Below are positions 6,048 to 6,637 of a stretch of DNA of 6,637 nt, piece after piece; positions within the stretch are counted from its first letter, which is position 1, and each line of letters opens with the position of its first letter. Made by a program: the position numbers and the translations under genes. This DNA comes from an uncultured Methylococcaceae bacterium (GTDB lineage: Bacteria > Pseudomonadota > Gammaproteobacteria > Methylococcales > Methylomonadaceae). The stretch covers positions 1 through 6,637 of the forward strand of contig CAIQND010000320.1 of the NCBI GenBank assembly GCA_903873045.1, written 5' to 3'. The notes under the pieces are model-generated. The model was not told where the DNA came from, made no database searches, and saw only the letters and a program-made list of their open reading frames with translations.

Positions 6048-6075
6048 TTTATACCCAATAAAAAACTAAATCCAA
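6048..6075 (-). promoter_or_regulatory. Predicted promoter of the TIGR04073-ompA operon
   Basis: Reading leftward, a -35 TTGGAT (6075-6070) and a -10 TATAAA (6053-6048) are 16 nt apart. Transcription should start near 6041, giving a leader of about 70 nt. The leader contains an inverted repeat AATCAA/TTGATT (6003-6008/6021-6026). A second repeat, ACTCT/AGAGT (6028-6032/6040-6044), lies at the start site and could bind a regulator. No sigma54-type -24/-12 element was found by eye. Confidence 0.55.
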
Positions 6076-6343
6076 TCCTGGTAACGTTAATGAAATGATA
6101 GGGCTGGCAGTCAGGGGGGTTATTTGTATAGGATATTCCGACTTCCCGATTCTGCTTTTCAATAGGTTTGGCTTTATGATTTTTGTGCAGTAAATCACAA
6201 AACTAAATGAATATCAACTGATATTTATAGTTAGGGGTTGAGCTGAAAAGCAACAATCCATACTACAAAAGAGATGCAGAGATTTATTAAACTCGAATAT
6301 TTTTTAATAGCACTCCGTTTTTTTAAAAAACTTTCACTTAATT
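6076..6343. other. AT-rich non-coding stretch with palindromes
   Basis: No gene is supported here. Two clean palindromes stand out: TTTTGTG/CACAAAA (6181-6187/6196-6202, 8-nt loop) and AATATCA/TGATATT (6210-6216/6219-6225, 2-nt spacer). They lie 105-155 bp upstream of the leftward promoter and could be regulator sites. Runs of A and T near 6300-6330 precede the composition change at about 6344. Confidence 0.5.
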
Positions 6344-6448
6344 GTGGGCAGTAACCCACTTAGCCCGGGACAGATAACATGCCTTGAAGAGATAGACTCT
6401 GTAAAATCGTCGAGCTTTATAATGATGGGTAGATCTATTGTGGGAGCA

Positions 6449-6491
6449 CCGCTACTATTGCGACTCACGTTTCAAATCGCGATAGTGGCGG
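6449..6491. repeat. Long imperfect inverted repeat with flanking direct repeat
   Basis: The left arm (6449-6463, CCGCTACTATTGCGA) pairs with the right arm (6477-6491, TCGCGATAGTGGCGG) over 15 bp with two T-G pairs and a 13-nt loop. The octamer GCGACTCA occurs at 6460-6467 and again at 6491-6498. It lies 3' of the partial leftward frame and may be a transcript terminator-like or recombination structure of the mobile element. Confidence 0.6.
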
Positions 6492-6509
6492 CGACTCATA
6501 CGCATCAAG

Positions 6510-6637
6510 CTAAGCGCAGTCAGCTTGGATCAGATCCTCACGGAGAGTATCAGCCAGATCCGCAAAGCTGTCCAAATACCCCACTTGCAGGGCAATTGCG
6601 CTCCAGGTCGTGAGACGTTTTCGCTTCTGCTTAAGCA
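6510..6637 (-). CDS. C-terminal end of an unidentified protein, possibly a transposase
   Basis: Reading leftward from the window edge, 41 codons stay open and end at TAG (6512-6510). The peptide includes KRKRLTTWSAIALQVGYLD followed by SFADLADTLREDLIQADCA. It has a basic start and an amphipathic helical end. I do not recognise the family. The sharp composition change and hairpins nearby suggest a mobile-element protein, but this is inference from context. The start codon and most of the gene would lie to the right of the window. The short length means a chance open frame cannot be excluded. Confidence 0.35.
   Translation of the reverse strand, partial: LKQKRKRLTTWSAIALQVGYLDSFADLADTLREDLIQADCA

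Larger units (their letters stand above)
6344..6637. mobile_element. Probable end of a mobile element (right part outside window)
   Basis: Sequence changes abruptly from AT-rich to GC-richer at about 6344. The boundary carries a hairpin GTGGG/CCCAC (6344-6348/6355-6359), followed by a GC-rich stretch ending near 6373. Further in is a 15-bp imperfect inverted repeat (6449-6463/6477-6491) with two T-G pairs. A leftward reading frame ends at 6510. The opposite end is not visible, so no terminal repeat or target duplication can be checked and no family assigned. Confidence 0.4.

Noticed and set aside
5983..6343. Sigma54 promoter for the TIGR04073 gene, as reported for some PEP-CTERM genes
   Set aside because: No GG-N10-GC pattern with the expected flanks was found on the minus strand by eye.
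6344..6613. Rightward 89-residue open frame from a GTG codon
   Set aside because: It starts inside a hairpin without a ribosome binding site and crosses the long inverted repeat; the leftward frame ending at 6510 has more protein-like composition.

Overview
The window looks like a chromosomal segment of a gammaproteobacterium, most likely a Methylobacter-like methanotroph (Methylococcales). This is inferred from the rluC/rne divergent pair typical of gammaproteobacteria, moderate GC content, and a TIGR04073-type exosortase-associated protein. No rRNA or other phylogenetic marker is present, so the assignment is tentative.

Left part (1-3745): the 5' portion of rluC (23S rRNA pseudouridine synthase) runs leftward out of the window, and rne (RNase E) runs rightward. 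About 500 bp separate them. This gap holds a good sigma70-type promoter for rne and a predicted leader of about 425 nt with three stem-loops, the layout expected for RNase E feedback control of its own mRNA. RNase E has a well conserved catalytic half and a shorter, low-complexity, Arg-rich C-terminal scaffold. The gene ends at a strong hairpin terminator.

Middle (3746-4777): a short accessory island. It begins with about 210 bp of non-coding DNA carrying nested inverted repeats. A compact ChpS/ChpB (MazE/MazF-type) toxin-antitoxin operon follows, with its own promoter and an AT-rich inverted repeat that could be the autorepression operator. Two related small palindromes come next, then a bidirectional terminator shared with the convergent genes to the right.

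Right (4778-6343): a leftward two-gene operon. The first gene encodes a small secreted TIGR04073-family protein; the second encodes an OmpA-like outer-membrane lipoprotein with intact peptidoglycan-binding residues. A sigma70-like promoter lies upstream, in an AT-rich, palindrome-containing non-coding region. The pair suggests a cell-envelope role linked to exosortase/PEP-CTERM biology, but no exosortase gene is in view.

Far right (6344-6637): base composition shifts abruptly to GC-richer DNA. This stretch has a hairpin at its edge, a long imperfect inverted repeat, and the C-terminal end of a leftward reading frame entering from outside the window. It looks like the end of a mobile element, but I could not assign a family.
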